From: an uncultured Collinsella sp.
GTDB taxonomy: Bacteria; Actinomycetota; Coriobacteriia; Coriobacteriales; Coriobacteriaceae
Reading direction: 5' to 3'
Assembly (NCBI GenBank): GCA_900545615.1
Contig: UQZM01000007.1
Coordinates: forward strand, 1 to 55,933
Length of the DNA: 55,933 nucleotides
Shown here: piece by piece, positions 34,454 to 42,487 of the stretch
Numbering within the stretch: position 1 is the stretch's first letter
Layout: each line of letters opens with the position of its first letter
Position numbers and translations under genes: made by a program
Notes under the pieces: generated by a model
The model's input: only the letters and a program-made list of their open reading frames with translations
Databases searched by the model: none
What the model was told of the DNA's origin: nothing

Positions 34454-34490
34454 AACCTGCCAAAACAAACCTGTCCCTTTTTGGAAGGTT
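34454..34490. repeat. Stop-codon hairpin H3 (asp23 end)
   Basis: AACCTGCCAAAA paired with TTTTTGGAAGGTT; the minus-strand loop contains GGGACAGGTTTG. The asp23 TAA overlaps the arm. It is nearly the same sequence as H1 and H5, including the flanking CAGATAAAACC. Confidence 0.8.
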
Positions 34491-35016
34491 ACTCGTGCTG
34501 GCTGGTGCGGTGCTCGTACTCCTCGGGGGTGATGACGTCCTCGATGCGCAGGTTGACGCCCGCCACCTCAAGGCCGGTCATCGCGGCAAGGCGCTCGGTG
34601 ACACGCGCCTTGACATCGTCGAAGATCGCGGGCGCATAGGCGCCGTACTCGATAATGACGGAGATGTTGACGACCACGCGATTGTCATCGGTGACCTCGA
34701 CCGTCACGCCCTTGGTCAGGTTCTCGGCACCAAACTGTTCCTGCACAAAGTGCATAAGGTTACCCTTCATGCCCAGAACGTGCGGCACCTCGCGGGTGGC
34801 CATGGCGACAATCTTCTCGATCACGCCGTTGGAATAGGTCAGCGAGTCCTCGGACTCGTCCGCCTCCTCGTCCATCTCCTCGTTGTCCTCGTCCGCATCG
34901 GACTCGGCCTCGACGAGCGCCTCGTCCTCGAGCGTTACGTCCTCCGCCTCGGCGGCGACGGTCTCGTCTGCCTCGAGCTCGGTATCGGCCACATCGACCT
35001 TCGTATTAAAAGCCAT
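34489..35016 (-). CDS. asp23: Asp23/Gls24 family envelope stress protein
   Basis: 175 residues. An acidic N-terminal half (EADETVAAEAEDVTLEDEAL and on) precedes the Asp23/DUF322 domain (SNGVIEKIVAMATREVPHVL, then VEVTDDNRVVVNISVIIEYG). Asp23 coats the inner face of the membrane through the anchor AmaP. It starts after GGAGGAA and is third in the amaP-DUF2273-asp23 run. A role in envelope stress is inferred from the family and the operon. Confidence 0.9.
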   Translation of the reverse strand: MAFNTKVDVADTELEADETVAAEAEDVTLEDEALVEAESDADEDNEEMDEEADESEDSLTYSNGVIEKIVAMATREVPHVLGMKGNLMHFVQEQFGAENLTKGVTVEVTDDNRVVVNISVIIEYGAYAPAIFDDVKARVTERLAAMTGLEVAGVNLRIEDVITPEEYEHRTSQHE

Positions 35017-35060
35017 GGTTCCTCCTTATGCCTGCCGCGGATGCGACAGTCGAATACATA

Positions 35061-35438
35061 TTAGCGGCCGCTAAACAGACGGCCGAAGAAGTTGACGATC
35101 CCGTTTTCGCCGTCGCGAATTTGGCCGATCACGGTGCCGATCAGCACGAAGAATGCAATGACGAGCGTGTCCCACAGGCCGAGCGTGAGCACCAACACGG
35201 CAAGGATAAAGCCAGCGACGGCACCGAGCGTGGTGTTGGGATGACGCACAGCATAGCTCCAGATGGCAGCGCCCGTACCCTTGATGAGACCCATAGCCTC
35301 GTCAAAATCCGCGGCCGCCGCGTCTTGTAACTCAGTTGCCTCTGCTTTGGAATCAACAGGTTCGCTCGCCGGCGTGGCGCTCTGGTCAATCGTCAGGCGC
35401 GGCGTACGAGCGGTCTTATCTTGATTGGTATCACTCAC
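35061..35438 (-). CDS. DUF2273 small membrane protein
   Basis: 125 residues from a GTG start that follows GGAGG by six bases. An acidic, soluble N-terminal 60 residues is followed by two membrane helices (NTTLGAVAGFILAVLVLTLG and WDTLVIAFFVLIGTVIG), then DGENGIVNFFGRLFSGR. The start overlaps the amaP stop by eight bases (GTGAGTGA), so it is translationally coupled. DUF2273 proteins accompany Asp23/AmaP in many Gram-positives; the role is unknown. Confidence 0.85.
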   Translation of the reverse strand: MSDTNQDKTARTPRLTIDQSATPASEPVDSKAEATELQDAAAADFDEAMGLIKGTGAAIWSYAVRHPNTTLGAVAGFILAVLVLTLGLWDTLVIAFFVLIGTVIGQIRDGENGIVNFFGRLFSGR

Positions 35439-35976
35439 CGGAAACCTCCACGGTCTGGACGGTAGTCTTGGACGGCAAAAAACGGACGCGCGTGGTCGTA
35501 CCCGGCGTGCCGAGCATGGTGTCGCAAGCTTCCTCGATGCGCTGCTGCATCGCGGTAGCCAGAGATGCCACGTCCTTATCGTCAAGCGCGATAGCCTCGA
35601 CCTTAAAACGGACGTGCGAATCGTCGGAACCTTGGACGCGGGCCTCGACATGCTCGATCATCACGCGATCGTCGCGCTCTGCAGCAGCCCTGGCGCACGA
35701 AGAAAGCGCCGCGAGCGTGACCTCGATATTGCGCTCCCCCGCCGGATGCACGCAGGACGGCTCGCGACGAGCAAACATCAGGCGGAAGAAGCTTACCAGC
35801 ACGCCAATCGCCACAACTCCGCCGCATGCCGTCACGACAATGCGCGGCATGGGGTCGCGCATCAGCAGCATAAAGCGATACGTATACGGCCCCCAAAACT
35901 GGCAGACAAGCGTACCCAGCGCCACGATGGTGGCGGCAAGATACACGATCGCTAGGGCTCGTTTGAGTACGCGCAC
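35431..35976 (-). CDS. amaP: AmaP-like alkaline shock membrane anchor
   Basis: 181 residues from a GTG start with AGGGAG upstream. Two membrane helices lie near the N-terminus (ALAIVYLAATIVALGTLVCQ and VTACGGVVAIGVLVSFF), then an Asp23-related soluble domain (ERNIEVTLAALSSCARAAAE, VRFKVEAIALDDKDVASLA). This is the layout of AmaP, which tethers Asp23 to the membrane. It is first in the operon; a TATAAT box (36027-36032) lies about 50 bases upstream but overlaps the yebC terminator tail, and no -35 is convincing. Confidence 0.82.
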   Translation of the reverse strand: MRVLKRALAIVYLAATIVALGTLVCQFWGPYTYRFMLLMRDPMPRIVVTACGGVVAIGVLVSFFRLMFARREPSCVHPAGERNIEVTLAALSSCARAAAERDDRVMIEHVEARVQGSDDSHVRFKVEAIALDDKDVASLATAMQQRIEEACDTMLGTPGTTTRVRFLPSKTTVQTVEVSGE

Positions 35977-36035
35977 GTGGCGCTCCCTTCAAATCTCGGC
36001 TCTCGAAATGCAAAACGGTTCGCATCATTATAAAA

Positions 36036-36073
36036 GAGCCGGGTCCGGTGCTCTACGCACGCGGATCCGGCTC
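36036..36073 (-). terminator. Terminator after yebC
   Basis: GAGCCGGGTCC / GGATCCGGCTC stem (one mismatch), followed by TTTTATAATG on the minus strand. Confidence 0.75.
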
Positions 36074-36142
36074 ATCTATTCCACGAGGCTTGCATGCTCG
36101 CTTCATTATGCCCAGATATGCACGGCTTAACCCGTGCGGGCG

Positions 36143-36949
36143 CTACTCCTCCTCGAGGGCAGCGATGACCTCGTCGGTCATGTCCATGGTGCTGTAAACA
36201 TCCTGGACGTCGTCGAGCTCCTCAAGACGGTCGATGAGGCGCTGAACCTTCTTGGCGTCGGCGCCAGAAACCTCGGTCGGGGTGGTCGGGACCATGGTGG
36301 TCTCGGAGCCCTTGACCTGGACGCCCTGCTCCTCGAGCGCCTTGGAGACAGCCATGACCTCGTTGGCAGTAGTCCAGACGATCCACTCCTCGCCGGCATC
36401 CTCGTAGTCCTCGCCACCGGCCTCGGCGATGGCCATCATAAACTCATCCTCGTCACCGGCAGCACCGTTGGCGATCATGGTCTCCTTCTTGGCGTTCTCG
36501 TCCAGGATCTCCTTGGCGACGACGATCTGGCCCTTGCGCTCAAACTGGAAGGCGACGGAGCCGGAGGTACCCAGGTTGCCACCAGCGTGGGAGAAGGCGG
36601 AACGGACATCAGCGGCGGTGCGGTTGCGGTTGTCGGTCAGGCAGTCGACGTAGACGGCGACACCGGCAGGACCGTAGCCCTCGTACACGATGTTCTCGTA
36701 GACGGCGGCGTCAGCACCCGAACCAAAAGCCTTGTCGATAGCGGACTTGATCTTGTCCTTAGGCATGGACTGAGCCTTGGCCTTGGCAACAGCAGCGGCG
36801 AGGCTGGCGTTGTTCTCGGGCAGCGGGTCACCGCCGAGACGGGCAGCAACGGTGATGTTGCGGCTGAGCTTGGAGAAGAGGGCGGAACGCTTGGCGTCCT
36901 GCGCGCCCTTACGATGCTTGGTTGTGGCCCACTTAGAGTGTCCGGACAT
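36143..36949 (-). CDS. yebC: YebC/PmpR/TACO1 family protein
   Basis: 268 residues. It begins MSGHSKWATTKHRKGAQDAK, the family hallmark, and continues with three domains (SAIDKAFGSGADAAVYENIV, VAVYVDCLTDNRNRTAADVR). Members act as transcription regulators or as translation factors that ease ribosome pausing. It is slightly longer than the usual 240-250 residues because of an acidic insert around GDEDEFMMAIAEAGGEDYED. The start follows AGGAG. It appears monocistronic. Confidence 0.94.
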   Translation of the reverse strand: MSGHSKWATTKHRKGAQDAKRSALFSKLSRNITVAARLGGDPLPENNASLAAAVAKAKAQSMPKDKIKSAIDKAFGSGADAAVYENIVYEGYGPAGVAVYVDCLTDNRNRTAADVRSAFSHAGGNLGTSGSVAFQFERKGQIVVAKEILDENAKKETMIANGAAGDEDEFMMAIAEAGGEDYEDAGEEWIVWTTANEVMAVSKALEEQGVQVKGSETTMVPTTPTEVSGADAKKVQRLIDRLEELDDVQDVYSTMDMTDEVIAALEEE

Positions 36950-37079
36950 ACGTGTCTCCTATCGGTTTCGACCTAAAGCCCAGCGCAGATGCTCGGGCAA
37001 TATAAACAAACGTCGTTATGATATACCTACTGGCCTGCGAGATAAACCCCAAAATGAAGGCGTCGTGATGATGGCCCCT

Positions 37080-37112
37080 TTGGTGCAAAGAAACCTGACC
37101 TCAATGCACCAA
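37080..37112. repeat. Stop-adjacent hairpin H4
   Basis: TTGGTGCA/TGCACCAA arms directly after the TAA of the polytopic protein gene. The minus-strand loop contains GAGGTCAGGTTTC, a diverged form of the GGGACAGGTTT loop. Confidence 0.55.
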
Positions 37113-37113
37113 G

Positions 37114-39297
37114 TTAGAACCAGAGGAAGTCGCTGCGGGTGACGGTGGCGCCGATGGCGAAGGGCATGCAGGCGATGACCGGATACAGGTAGCGCATGTA
37201 GGTCGATCCGTTACATGGACCGATCAGGCACACGGCGAGCACGCCCAACAGCGGCACCCAGATCGCCAGCGCACGCCATGAATGACGACGCAGCAGGTAG
37301 ACCACCACGGCGATCATGATCCACACATAGGTGGCCGAGCTCATGGTGAGCGAGATAAACGGGATGCGCTGCACCGCCACACGGTACAGATTGATCAGGT
37401 GGTCGCACCAGCGCACCACGTTGCTGTCAACCGGATGGAAGTCGAAGTACTTGAGGTTGTCGGGACGCGCCATGATCTCGGCACTACGCGCCGTGCTGTA
37501 GATCCAGGCATCGCGCGCGCTCGGATAAAAATAACCATAGTAGTTATTGATAAGCGCCGAAATATAGCACTCGGGATCCTTCTTAAACATCTGGGCCCAT
37601 ACCTCAAAATAGGCATCGATGTCCTCCTGCGAGGCGTACTCGTTAAAGCAGTTCTTGACGGCATCGGACTTGTCGGGGTTGTAGCGGCGGCCCAGGTTCT
37701 CGTACTTGAGTACGCGATCGATCACGGCACGCTCTTCGTCGGTCACCGAACCGTCGCAAGGAGCCTCCACGATGGTGCCGTCCTCCTTAACCGTGGGGTT
37801 GACGCCCGAGTTGAGGCCGTCGTGCTTTTGGACGAAACGAGCCGTCTGCTGGAACGGAATCGAGAGGATTTCGCGCTTGGAACCAGGCGTGATATCGTGC
37901 GCCGGCATAAAGACCTTGGTGAAGTACACATTAGAGGCAAGGCAGAGCGCGAGCACCGCGAGAACGCCAACCCAGCGGAAACGCGGGATGGCGCATGAGA
38001 CCGCGGTGCCCGTCTGCTTAGCCGCACGACGAGCGACATGTACATCCCATGCGCAAAACGCCGCCGCGATTACGCATGCCGCCAGGGGAAACACCAGGCC
38101 TCCATTGCGCAAAAACGTGGAACCCATGGCAGCCAGCGCAAGCAACAGCCAGTCGTGGCGCGCAAAGAGCACGGGGGCTTTCTCGCCCGCTCGCTCGACA
38201 TTGGCATCACGACGGGGCAAGCCACATGCCACGAGCTTGACGGTCTGTATCAGCAGCACCAAAAACGCGTCGGCAAAGAGCACGTCTTTGGTGAGCAACG
38301 CCGCGTAGTTAGAGAACATCGGCATAAACGCAAAGAACAGCAGGATCGTACCGCGAACCGGCAGGCTCACGCCCAGTTTGCGCAGCGACGAAATGGAATA
38401 GGCCATGCAGGCAGCCGTGATGACAAACTGAGCGCAGGTATAGATGATGAGGCCCGCGTTAGCGCTGTTGAACAGCGAAAGCCCCAGCTGAACGCACGAG
38501 CCGATAATGGCCGTGTGCACCACGGGATGGTGCCCGTTGAGCAGCACGTTGGGGTTGAGCAGGCGCAGGTAGTCGCTCGTGCCATTGGGATAGTTGAACC
38601 ACTGGCGAATCTGCGCACCCGTATCTCCCATAAAAAGGCCGGGCAGCGAAGCGATGAGCGTGGGCGCCCAGGCGATCATAAGCACCAGGAAGGGCCCGGC
38701 AAAGGGATGGACCGAGAGCACGGCGTGAGCCACACGCCATACGCGGCCAAAGTGCGCTTCGGAAAACGGAATGCGCCGAGAGCTCAGCCAATCCAGGCAC
38801 TCAAAAGCCAGATAGAAGGCCACGATCGCTAGGAGCATCCAGCCCGCGCCGCCAATCCAGGCGCAGATGATGCGGGCCTTGTCGCCAAGAACAATCTCGG
38901 CCGAGTCGATAAGGTCGTAGCTGCGGCCGAACACCATGCAGATGGCGAAAAACAGCGACGGCAGAATAATCGATGGGCGCCAGGTGTCGCCACGGCCAAA
39001 GAACACGTAGCGAAACGGCAGCGTGAGCAGGCAGGCAAGCGCAAGCAGCATGACCGCGTCGGTATGGCCGGCAAACGAGAGGAGCACCTCGTAGCACACG
39101 TACAGCATGCCCGAGGCTTTGGGGTCAATCGCCAAGACTGCGTTGCTCGACACCGGGGCGGGATCGATGGAAAACGCCGTGGTCGCCAACAGCGCGAGCA
39201 GAAATGCGATGAGCGTCTGCTTGGCGGGGTAGCGCTTAAACCAGACGATGCGGGCAGCGTCGCGCGCAGCCGTTGTGGAGAGGTCGGAATCCTTCAC
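37114..39297 (-). CDS. Large polytopic membrane protein (DUF6020-like, GT-C-like)
   Basis: 727 residues with about 13-15 membrane helices and one large external loop near residues 475-640. Conserved-looking stretches are GLFMGDTGAQIRQWFN, NGHHPVVHTAIIGSCVQLGL and ALLTKDVLFADAFLVLL. The acidic residue in the first loop and the HH pair recall GT-C membrane glycosyltransferases or EpsG-like proteins, and DUF6020 proteins of actinomycetes look alike, but this is recognition by pattern only. The start is GTG, with AAAGG eleven bases upstream. It follows lgt, separated by two repeat hairpins. Confidence 0.7.
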   Translation of the reverse strand: MKDSDLSTTAARDAARIVWFKRYPAKQTLIAFLLALLATTAFSIDPAPVSSNAVLAIDPKASGMLYVCYEVLLSFAGHTDAVMLLALACLLTLPFRYVFFGRGDTWRPSIILPSLFFAICMVFGRSYDLIDSAEIVLGDKARIICAWIGGAGWMLLAIVAFYLAFECLDWLSSRRIPFSEAHFGRVWRVAHAVLSVHPFAGPFLVLMIAWAPTLIASLPGLFMGDTGAQIRQWFNYPNGTSDYLRLLNPNVLLNGHHPVVHTAIIGSCVQLGLSLFNSANAGLIIYTCAQFVITAACMAYSISSLRKLGVSLPVRGTILLFFAFMPMFSNYAALLTKDVLFADAFLVLLIQTVKLVACGLPRRDANVERAGEKAPVLFARHDWLLLALAAMGSTFLRNGGLVFPLAACVIAAAFCAWDVHVARRAAKQTGTAVSCAIPRFRWVGVLAVLALCLASNVYFTKVFMPAHDITPGSKREILSIPFQQTARFVQKHDGLNSGVNPTVKEDGTIVEAPCDGSVTDEERAVIDRVLKYENLGRRYNPDKSDAVKNCFNEYASQEDIDAYFEVWAQMFKKDPECYISALINNYYGYFYPSARDAWIYSTARSAEIMARPDNLKYFDFHPVDSNVVRWCDHLINLYRVAVQRIPFISLTMSSATYVWIMIAVVVYLLRRHSWRALAIWVPLLGVLAVCLIGPCNGSTYMRYLYPVIACMPFAIGATVTRSDFLWF

Positions 39298-39318
39298 AGT
39301 CCGAAAAGCCTTTCTAGA

Positions 39319-39355
39319 AACCTGCCAAAAAGGGACAGGTTTATTTTGGCAGGTT
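39319..39355. repeat. Hairpin H5
   Basis: AACCTGCCAAAA/TTTTGGCAGGTT with plus-strand loop AGGGACAGGTTTA and trailing TTATCTG. It is the opposite orientation to H1 and H3. Confidence 0.8.
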
Positions 39356-39398
39356 TTATCTGGGGAAACGTTACGGTTCTGTCATCGTTGTCAAGCAA

Positions 39399-39435
39399 AA
39401 CCACCACAAAGGTGCCTGTCCCCTTTGTGGTGGTT
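39399..39435. repeat. Stop-codon hairpin H6 (lgt end)
   Basis: AACCACCACAAAG/CTTTGTGGTGGTT, a different stem from H5, but the minus-strand loop is GGGACAGGCAC. The lgt TAA overlaps the arm. Confidence 0.8.
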
Positions 39436-40255
39436 AGGAGTCGAGGTAGATGCGCTGGGGACGGTTGTGGCGGAGGGCAAAGATGACGAGCACCAGGCCC
39501 GCAATCACGAGTGGCAGGCTCAGCAGCTGGCCCATGGTGATGACGCCACCCAGCAGATAGCCCAGTTGTGCATCGGGCACGCGCACGAACTCAACGAGGA
39601 AGCGGACGATGCCGTACCCCATCACAAACACGCCCATAAACGTGCCCTGAGGCAGCAGCGGTTTTTTACGGCTGAGCACCTGCAGGATGCAAAAGAGCAC
39701 AATGCCCTCGAGAAACGCCTCGTAGAGCTGGGAGGGATGGCGCGGCATATCGCCCGCGGTTCCGCCAAAAATCACGCCCCAAGGCAGGTCGGTCGGCTTG
39801 CCCCACAGCTCACCGTTCACAAAGTTGGCGCAACGGCCCAGGCACAGCGCCAGCGGAGCGCCGATCACGGCAAGATCGGCGATAGTCCATGCATCAAGCT
39901 TGTACATGCGGCACACGATGATGCCGCCGATGATGCCGCCCACCAAGCCGCCATGGAAGCTCATGCCGCCCTCGTTGGTGGCAAAGATCTCGAGCGGGTG
40001 CGCCCAGTAGTAGCCATCACCATAAAAGACGACGTAGAACAGGCGCGCACCGATAATGAGGCCAAAGACCACGCCGACTACGACACTTGTCAGGTCGTCA
40101 ATCGTGATGTTAAAGCCCCAGCGACGCTGTGTGCGGTACATGACGACCGCCGTGAGCAGAGCGCCGACCACGTAGGCCAGGCCGTACCAGTAGATGGTGA
40201 TGGGGCCCGCCGAGATCGCGACGGGATCAAGCATATGGTAGAAGTCGTTGAGCAT
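39434..40255 (-). CDS. lgt: Prolipoprotein diacylglyceryl transferase
   Basis: 273 residues, seven membrane helices. It attaches diacylglycerol to lipobox cysteines. The Lgt signature is visible as GRCANFVNGELWGKPTDLPW (the usual G-N-F is A-N-F here), preceded by the active-site HGGLVGGIIGG. The ATG at 40255 follows AGGAGGG by six bases; an in-frame ATG 20 codons earlier has none. Its stop codon sits in hairpin H6. Confidence 0.95.
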   Translation of the reverse strand: MLNDFYHMLDPVAISAGPITIYWYGLAYVVGALLTAVVMYRTQRRWGFNITIDDLTSVVVGVVFGLIIGARLFYVVFYGDGYYWAHPLEIFATNEGGMSFHGGLVGGIIGGIIVCRMYKLDAWTIADLAVIGAPLALCLGRCANFVNGELWGKPTDLPWGVIFGGTAGDMPRHPSQLYEAFLEGIVLFCILQVLSRKKPLLPQGTFMGVFVMGYGIVRFLVEFVRVPDAQLGYLLGGVITMGQLLSLPLVIAGLVLVIFALRHNRPQRIYLDS

Positions 40256-40364
40256 GTCGACCCTCCTGCTCCCTACATACAAATGCGGCCGCGGGCCTTG
40301 CGCTCGCAGCCGCATATTTGGGCGTAACGTCTATGCGGAGTATGCCGTCCGCAGCTTTCGCATC

Positions 40365-40643
40365 TTAGAACGGCGCGTACTCGTCGTACAGGTCCTCGGC
40401 CTCGCCGGAGACATTGACCTGCTCGACGCGGGTAACGCCGGGCACATGCTCCTTGAGGATGCGCTCGATACCCATGGACAGGGTCAGCGAGCTCATGGGG
40501 CAGCCGGCGCAGGCGCCCTGCAGCTCCAGCTTGACGACACCCTCGTCGTCGACGCCCACATACTCCATATCGCCGCCATCGGCCTGCAGGTTGGGGCGAA
40601 TCTCCTCAAGAACCTTCTTAAGCAGCTCTTCGTTAACAGCCAC
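40365..40643 (-). CDS. NifU C-terminal domain protein (Nfu-type)
   Basis: 92 residues, only the NifU C-terminal domain. EIRPNLQADGGDMEYVGVDD precedes the iron-sulphur CxxC in LQGACAGCPMSSLTLSMGIE. Such stand-alone proteins bind and hand on Fe-S clusters. It starts with GTG after AAGGAG. It is single, with no suf or isc genes near. Confidence 0.92.
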   Translation of the reverse strand: MAVNEELLKKVLEEIRPNLQADGGDMEYVGVDDEGVVKLELQGACAGCPMSSLTLSMGIERILKEHVPGVTRVEQVNVSGEAEDLYDEYAPF

Positions 40644-40752
40644 AGGGGCTCCTTTCTCACAATAACGCGGGCATGCCCGCTGACAGGGGCTATGTTACTA
40701 CAGCCATGTACCCGCTTGAGCGCCAGCCATGCGCGCGGACACGACTTTCACG

Positions 40753-40787
40753 AGCAGTCAATTTGGGACGGGGCTCTTTTGGCTGTT
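40753..40787. repeat. Hairpin H7 (comEB 3' region)
   Basis: AGCAGTCAA/TTGGCTGTT arms (partly G-T pairs) with plus-strand loop TTTGGGACGGGGCTCTT, another variant of the GGGAC loop family. A related TTTGGGA stretch lies at 42325-42332 on the minus strand. Confidence 0.45.
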
Positions 40788-40814
40788 TTTGCCGCCAGCT
40801 GGCATTGGCACGCG

Positions 40815-41339
40815 CTACTGCTGAGCTTGCTCCCCGGTACCAATATGGACATCGACGATGACCTGGCGGTAGCTGATGCCGCAGGAGTCGAGGATACGGC
40901 GGCTGATGCGGCCGTCGTCGGTGTCGGCATACTTGTTGTCCAGGTAGACAACCTCGCCCACGCCCACCTGCGCCAGGATTTTGGCGCAGTCATGACACGG
41001 GAACAGCGTGACGTAGACCGTGGAACCCTCAAGGTCTTTGAGCGAGCCGCGGTAGTTGAGCACGGCGTTGGCTTCGGCATGGACTACGTAGTTGTGCTTG
41101 TCCTGCAGCGGGTCATCGCTCGTGCCCCACGGGAAAAAGTCGTCGTTGAGTGCCGAGGGCGTACCGTTGTAGCCCACCGAAAGGATGCGGTGGTTGGTGC
41201 TGGCGATGCACGCGCCCACCTGCGTGTTGGGATCCTTGCTGCGGCGCTGTGCGGCGATGGCCACGCTCATAAAGAACTCGTCCCAGCTAATAACGTCGCG
41301 GCGCTTGCCCGACGCAGTTTGATGAAGATCGTCCGACAT
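40815..41339 (-). CDS. comEB: dCMP deaminase family protein (ComEB-like)
   Basis: 174 residues. Zinc-dependent cytidine/deoxycytidylate deaminase fold. The zinc ligands are in VVHAEANAVLN (His and catalytic Glu) and PCHDCAKILAQ (two Cys). The N-terminal WDEFFMSVAIAAQRRSKDPN and VGYNGTP are typical of dCMP deaminases that supply dUMP. The ATG at 41339 follows GGAGG. The name ComEB reflects similarity only and does not prove a competence role. Confidence 0.92.
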   Translation of the reverse strand: MSDDLHQTASGKRRDVISWDEFFMSVAIAAQRRSKDPNTQVGACIASTNHRILSVGYNGTPSALNDDFFPWGTSDDPLQDKHNYVVHAEANAVLNYRGSLKDLEGSTVYVTLFPCHDCAKILAQVGVGEVVYLDNKYADTDDGRISRRILDSCGISYRQVIVDVHIGTGEQAQQ

Positions 41340-41423
41340 GGCAGACACCTCCGAAATCGCAATAGTTTGACCCATTGTAGCAGGTGAAAGGTGGGGGCGT
41401 TTGTCCCACCGGCGCCCTCACCT

Positions 41424-42275
41424 TTACACGCGGCGGGGCTTTTGGTTGATACGGTAGAGCTCGGCGAGACCCCGCAGCGTCAGTGCGTCGTCTACCGTCA
41501 GGCTGTGGCCGACCAACGCCGCGAGCGCCTCGGCATCGTCGCCGGTGATGACAATGGGCACGCTGCCCTCCCCCGCCGCCTTGGTCGCGCGCATCTCGGC
41601 AAGCACCATGTCGAGCATGCCGTCGATACGGGCCACCTCGCCCAAGACCACGCCCGAGCGCATGGCCTCACGCGTGTTGCGACCGATCACATGCGTGGGT
41701 GCCGAGGGCTCGACCTGCGGCAGGCGCGCCGCAGCGGCCGAAAGCGAGCGGGCGCCAAGGGCCAGACCCGGCGCGATGACGCCGCCGACAAAGGTTCCGC
41801 GCGCATCGATGACCTCGATATTGGTCGTCGTGCCCAGGTCAATCACGATGCACGGAGAGCCGTAGACGGCACGGGCCGCCACGGCGTCAGCGATGCGGTC
41901 GGGACCGATCTCGGCCGGGTCATCGTAGTGCACGGGCATGCCGGTCTTAAGTCCCGGCCCCACCGTGAGCACGCGCCCCGTGCAGGTACGGGAAAGTGCC
42001 GCCTTCCACGGGCGCTCGAGCGCCGGGACCACGCAGCTCAGCACAGCAGCCGTGGGCACAAGCGCGCCCGGCATGCCCGCATCGGCCGCCAGTGCGGCCA
42101 TGACCTGCGCGAGACGCATGCGCGCCTCGTCTGCTGTGATGCTCGACGGCGTGGTGATCTCGCACGTCGCAAGCGGACATTCCTGCGCCGCGGCCGAATC
42201 CTCTGCAAACAGGCCAAAGCGAATGAACGTGTTGCCCACATCGACCGTCAATATATATGCGCACCCATTAAGCAT
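41424..42275 (-). CDS. coaX: Type III pantothenate kinase
   Basis: 283 residues. It performs the first step of coenzyme A synthesis. The ASKHA-fold ATP motifs are LTVDVGNTFIRFGLF near the N-terminus, GPDRIADAVAA mid-protein and VIDLGTTTNIEVID. The ATG at 42275 follows AAAGGAG. It is divergent from the OPT transporter. Confidence 0.95.
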   Translation of the reverse strand: MLNGCAYILTVDVGNTFIRFGLFAEDSAAAQECPLATCEITTPSSITADEARMRLAQVMAALAADAGMPGALVPTAAVLSCVVPALERPWKAALSRTCTGRVLTVGPGLKTGMPVHYDDPAEIGPDRIADAVAARAVYGSPCIVIDLGTTTNIEVIDARGTFVGGVIAPGLALGARSLSAAAARLPQVEPSAPTHVIGRNTREAMRSGVVLGEVARIDGMLDMVLAEMRATKAAGEGSVPIVITGDDAEALAALVGHSLTVDDALTLRGLAELYRINQKPRRV

Positions 42276-42302
42276 TGTCGGCGCTCCTTTCGTCTGCCCA
42301 GC

Positions 42303-42331
42303 AGTATATCCCGTATACAAATGCATCCCAA
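42303..42331 (-). promoter_or_regulatory. Promoter of coaX
   Basis: Minus strand TTGGGA, 17-base spacer, TATACT, about 27 bases before the start. Confidence 0.55.
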
Positions 42332-42377
42332 ATTAGCTGCTTTTGGCGGAGCGCAGGGCGGGCGATGCCGCTATACT

Positions 42378-42487
42378 GGTGCGCGGTCGTTTGCGAGCTC
42401 ACGCGGCGGCCCTTGGTAACCCGACTTCCCGCGCCGTATCCGTAACGGCGCTCCTGGGGGAAGCGGATATACGCAAAGGAGTTTTAT
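42378..42487 (+). promoter_or_regulatory. Structured leader of the OPT transporter gene
   Basis: A TATACT box (42372-42377) precedes a leader of about 110 bases. CTTCCC (42424) pairs with GGGAAG (42457) around an inner GCGCCGT/ACGGCGC stem. ATCCG (42437-42441) could instead pair with CGGAT (42463-42467), just before the ribosome site AAAGGAG. It matches no riboswitch class I recognise. Confidence 0.4.
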
